Below are positions 62,926 through 64,000 of a stretch of DNA of 64,000 bases, piece after piece. The notes below the pieces were generated by a model, which did not search any database, was not told the origin of the DNA, and worked only from the letters and a program-made list of their open reading frames with translations. Where the stretch lies: the NCBI GenBank assembly GCA_035654835.1, contig DASRVZ010000196.1, positions 27,051 to 91,050 on the forward strand. The letters are read 5' to 3'. Numbering within the stretch: the stretch's first letter is position 1; each line of letters opens with the position of its first letter. The position numbers and the translations under genes were made by a program. The stretch comes from UBA4719 sp035654835 (GTDB lineage Bacteria > Actinomycetota > Actinomycetes > Actinomycetales > Dermatophilaceae).

Positions 62926-63058
62926 GCTGAGCTGCACGGTCAGGCTGCACGGTTCGTCCGGCAGCCCAACGGCTACGTGATCTCCCCGTATGCCGTGAGC
63001 TGAACCGGGGGACCTCATCTGAGGCGGGCCGTGGCAGGCCCGTGCCATGATGCGGCGC

Positions 63059-63769
63059 TGGACGAATACATGAAAGCCAACCGCGCCAACTTGGGATCAG
63101 CGGGCGCCAGCGCACGCGATGTCGCCCGGCTACAACGTGCAGCGGTTCATCAACGACCCGGCTTTCATCGGCGAGGTGGTGCGGTTCGACCGGCTCCGGC
63201 TCGGCGACGTTCGCGGGTTGAGCGGCGTGCACCTGCAGTGCCACATCGGCACCGACACCATCGGTCTTTCGCGCTTGGGCGGCGCCCGGATGACCGGCCT
63301 GGACTTCTCCCCAGCTGCGATCGAGCAGGCGCGCATCCTCGTCGCGAAATCCGGGGATGACGTGACCTTCGTCGAGTCCGACGTCTACGACGCGGCATCC
63401 GCCCCGGGCGGCGAGCAGTTCGACCTGGTATTCACCGGCGTTGGCGCGCCCTGATGGCCTTCTCGTTGTTGATCTTCCGTACTTCGAGCGAGACGAACCC
63501 CTTGTGTGGGAAGACGGCGGAACGTACGTCGAGACCGATGTGGTTTTCACGGCCAACACGAGCCATGAGTGGAACCACGGCCTGGGCGAGATCGTGACGG
63601 CTCTCATCTCACAGGGCTGCAGATCACCGGGCTGGTCGAGCACGACAGCGTGCCCTGGGAGGCTCTGCTGGGGCAGATGACCAACGATGAGCGCGGTGAG
63701 TGGCGACTGACCGAGCGTCCGTGGCGACTGGCTGCCAGCTACACCCTCCAGGCGGTCAAGCCGAGCTGA
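63059..63769 (+). pseudogene. Decayed class I SAM-dependent methyltransferase
   Basis: Pieces of one methyltransferase lie in order in three frames: DEYMKANRAN (63061 on), YNVQRFINDPAFIGEVVRFD with motif I GARMTGLDFSPAAIEQA (63119-63454), RPDGLLVVDLPYFERDEPLV (63444-63610) and LQITGLVEHDSVPWEALLGQ to the stop at 63769. At least three frameshifts occur, and a segment is missing between GVGA and RPDGLL. It is unlikely to make an active enzyme. Confidence 0.85.
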
Positions 63770-63833
63770 GTGCGGTAGCTTCCCGACGCGCAACTACTTA
63801 CGCCGGGCTGGCTGAGCGCGGATGATGTGGATC

Positions 63834-64000
63834 ATGGTCGATGAGCGCAAGGGTCCCCCGGCTTCAGTGATGGTGGACCGGTCGGAGGGTTTCGGAGAGC
63901 GGTTGCTGGGTTCGCTGCTGGACCGGGCTCATCGGATGCCGCCGCACCTGATCGCCACGCTGATCGAGCAGGAGCTCGCGGTCATCGGAGGTCGGGACGT
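63834..64000 (+). CDS. SpoIIE/PP2C-type phosphatase-like protein, N-terminal fragment
   Basis: The first 55 residues are visible before the window ends. The sequence GERLLGSLLDRAHRMPPHLI, followed by ELAVIGGRD, resembles the N-terminal region found before PP2C/SpoIIE domains in Actinobacteria. The catalytic part is outside the window. ATG 63834 is one of three in-frame starts (63822, 63825, 63834). Confidence 0.5.
   Translation, partial: MVDERKGPPASVMVDRSEGFGERLLGSLLDRAHRMPPHLIATLIEQELAVIGGRD

Overview
The window is high-GC actinobacterial chromosome, most likely from the Micrococcales (Intrasporangiaceae-like). This is judged from gene order and protein style only; no database was searched. 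It looks like the oriC-proximal arm. The left edge carries cwlM-trxA-trxB-(anti-sigma)-sigM-pseudokinase-murJ-DUF6049-NUDIX with pcnA divergent. The middle carries padR-ino1 and then ponA-GT87-rpsF-ssb-rpsR-rplI, with dnaB further right. These two blocks match the order seen on either side of the origin in other Actinobacteria. No rRNA, tRNA, CRISPR array or insertion sequence was seen.

Layout. (1) 1-9660, minus strand: a long cell-envelope and redox operon. (2) 9744-11216: the CCA-adding enzyme. (3) 11227-18802: a compact type VII secretion locus. It holds a Gly/Ala-rich WXG-like protein, an LpqN/Mog1-like protein, an FHA protein with a possible winged helix, a 1469-residue EssC-type ATPase with an N-terminal FHA domain, and two WXG100 proteins. 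EccB, EccD, EccE and mycosin genes are not present. The two ends of the locus share an identical 16-bp palindromic element at identical distance from a -10-like CATA, which suggests one regulon. (4) 18853-20730: ino1 and its PadR regulator, with a perfect palindrome upstream. (5) 20883-28756: a LacI-controlled glycan operon (LacI, binding protein, MalF, MalG, GH130 phosphorylase, cupin, secreted six-hairpin glycosidase), probably for mannosides. (6) 28961-34542: ponA, a GT87-like membrane protein, and the rpsF-ssb-rpsR-rplI ribosomal/replication cluster. (7) 35300-41001: an inositol catabolism operon iolG-E-C-B-D with 4-nt overlaps. (8) 41008-44541: MATE transporter, cyclopropane-fatty-acid synthase-like methyltransferase and AlkD-like glycosylase. 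(9) 44542-47755: a DnaA-box-rich intergenic region followed by dnaB, which is interrupted by two inteins. The first intein has the features of the rare class 3 type. (10) 47950-54341: hemerythrin, GH4 glycosidase divergent from a PfkB kinase, and a second sugar ABC transporter. (11) 54334-58341: CDF transporter and a csoR-copZ-copA copper operon with two CsoR boxes. (12) 58451-64000: a BNR-type lipoprotein, a class III aminotransferase, a pair of GAF-ANTAR regulators with a small partner, a decayed methyltransferase and the start of a SpoIIE-like protein.

The genes work as several local modules: envelope synthesis and stress (murJ, pseudokinase, sigM, cwlM, ponA), redox (trxA/trxB), replication and translation (dnaB, ssb, S6, S18, L9), myo-inositol made by Ino1 and degraded by the Iol enzymes, glycan uptake and breakdown (two ABC systems), and copper control. 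The items most worth a second look are the minimal EssC-type secretion locus with its shared palindromic promoter, the class 3 intein in the DnaB P-loop, and the DnaA-box cluster in front of dnaB.
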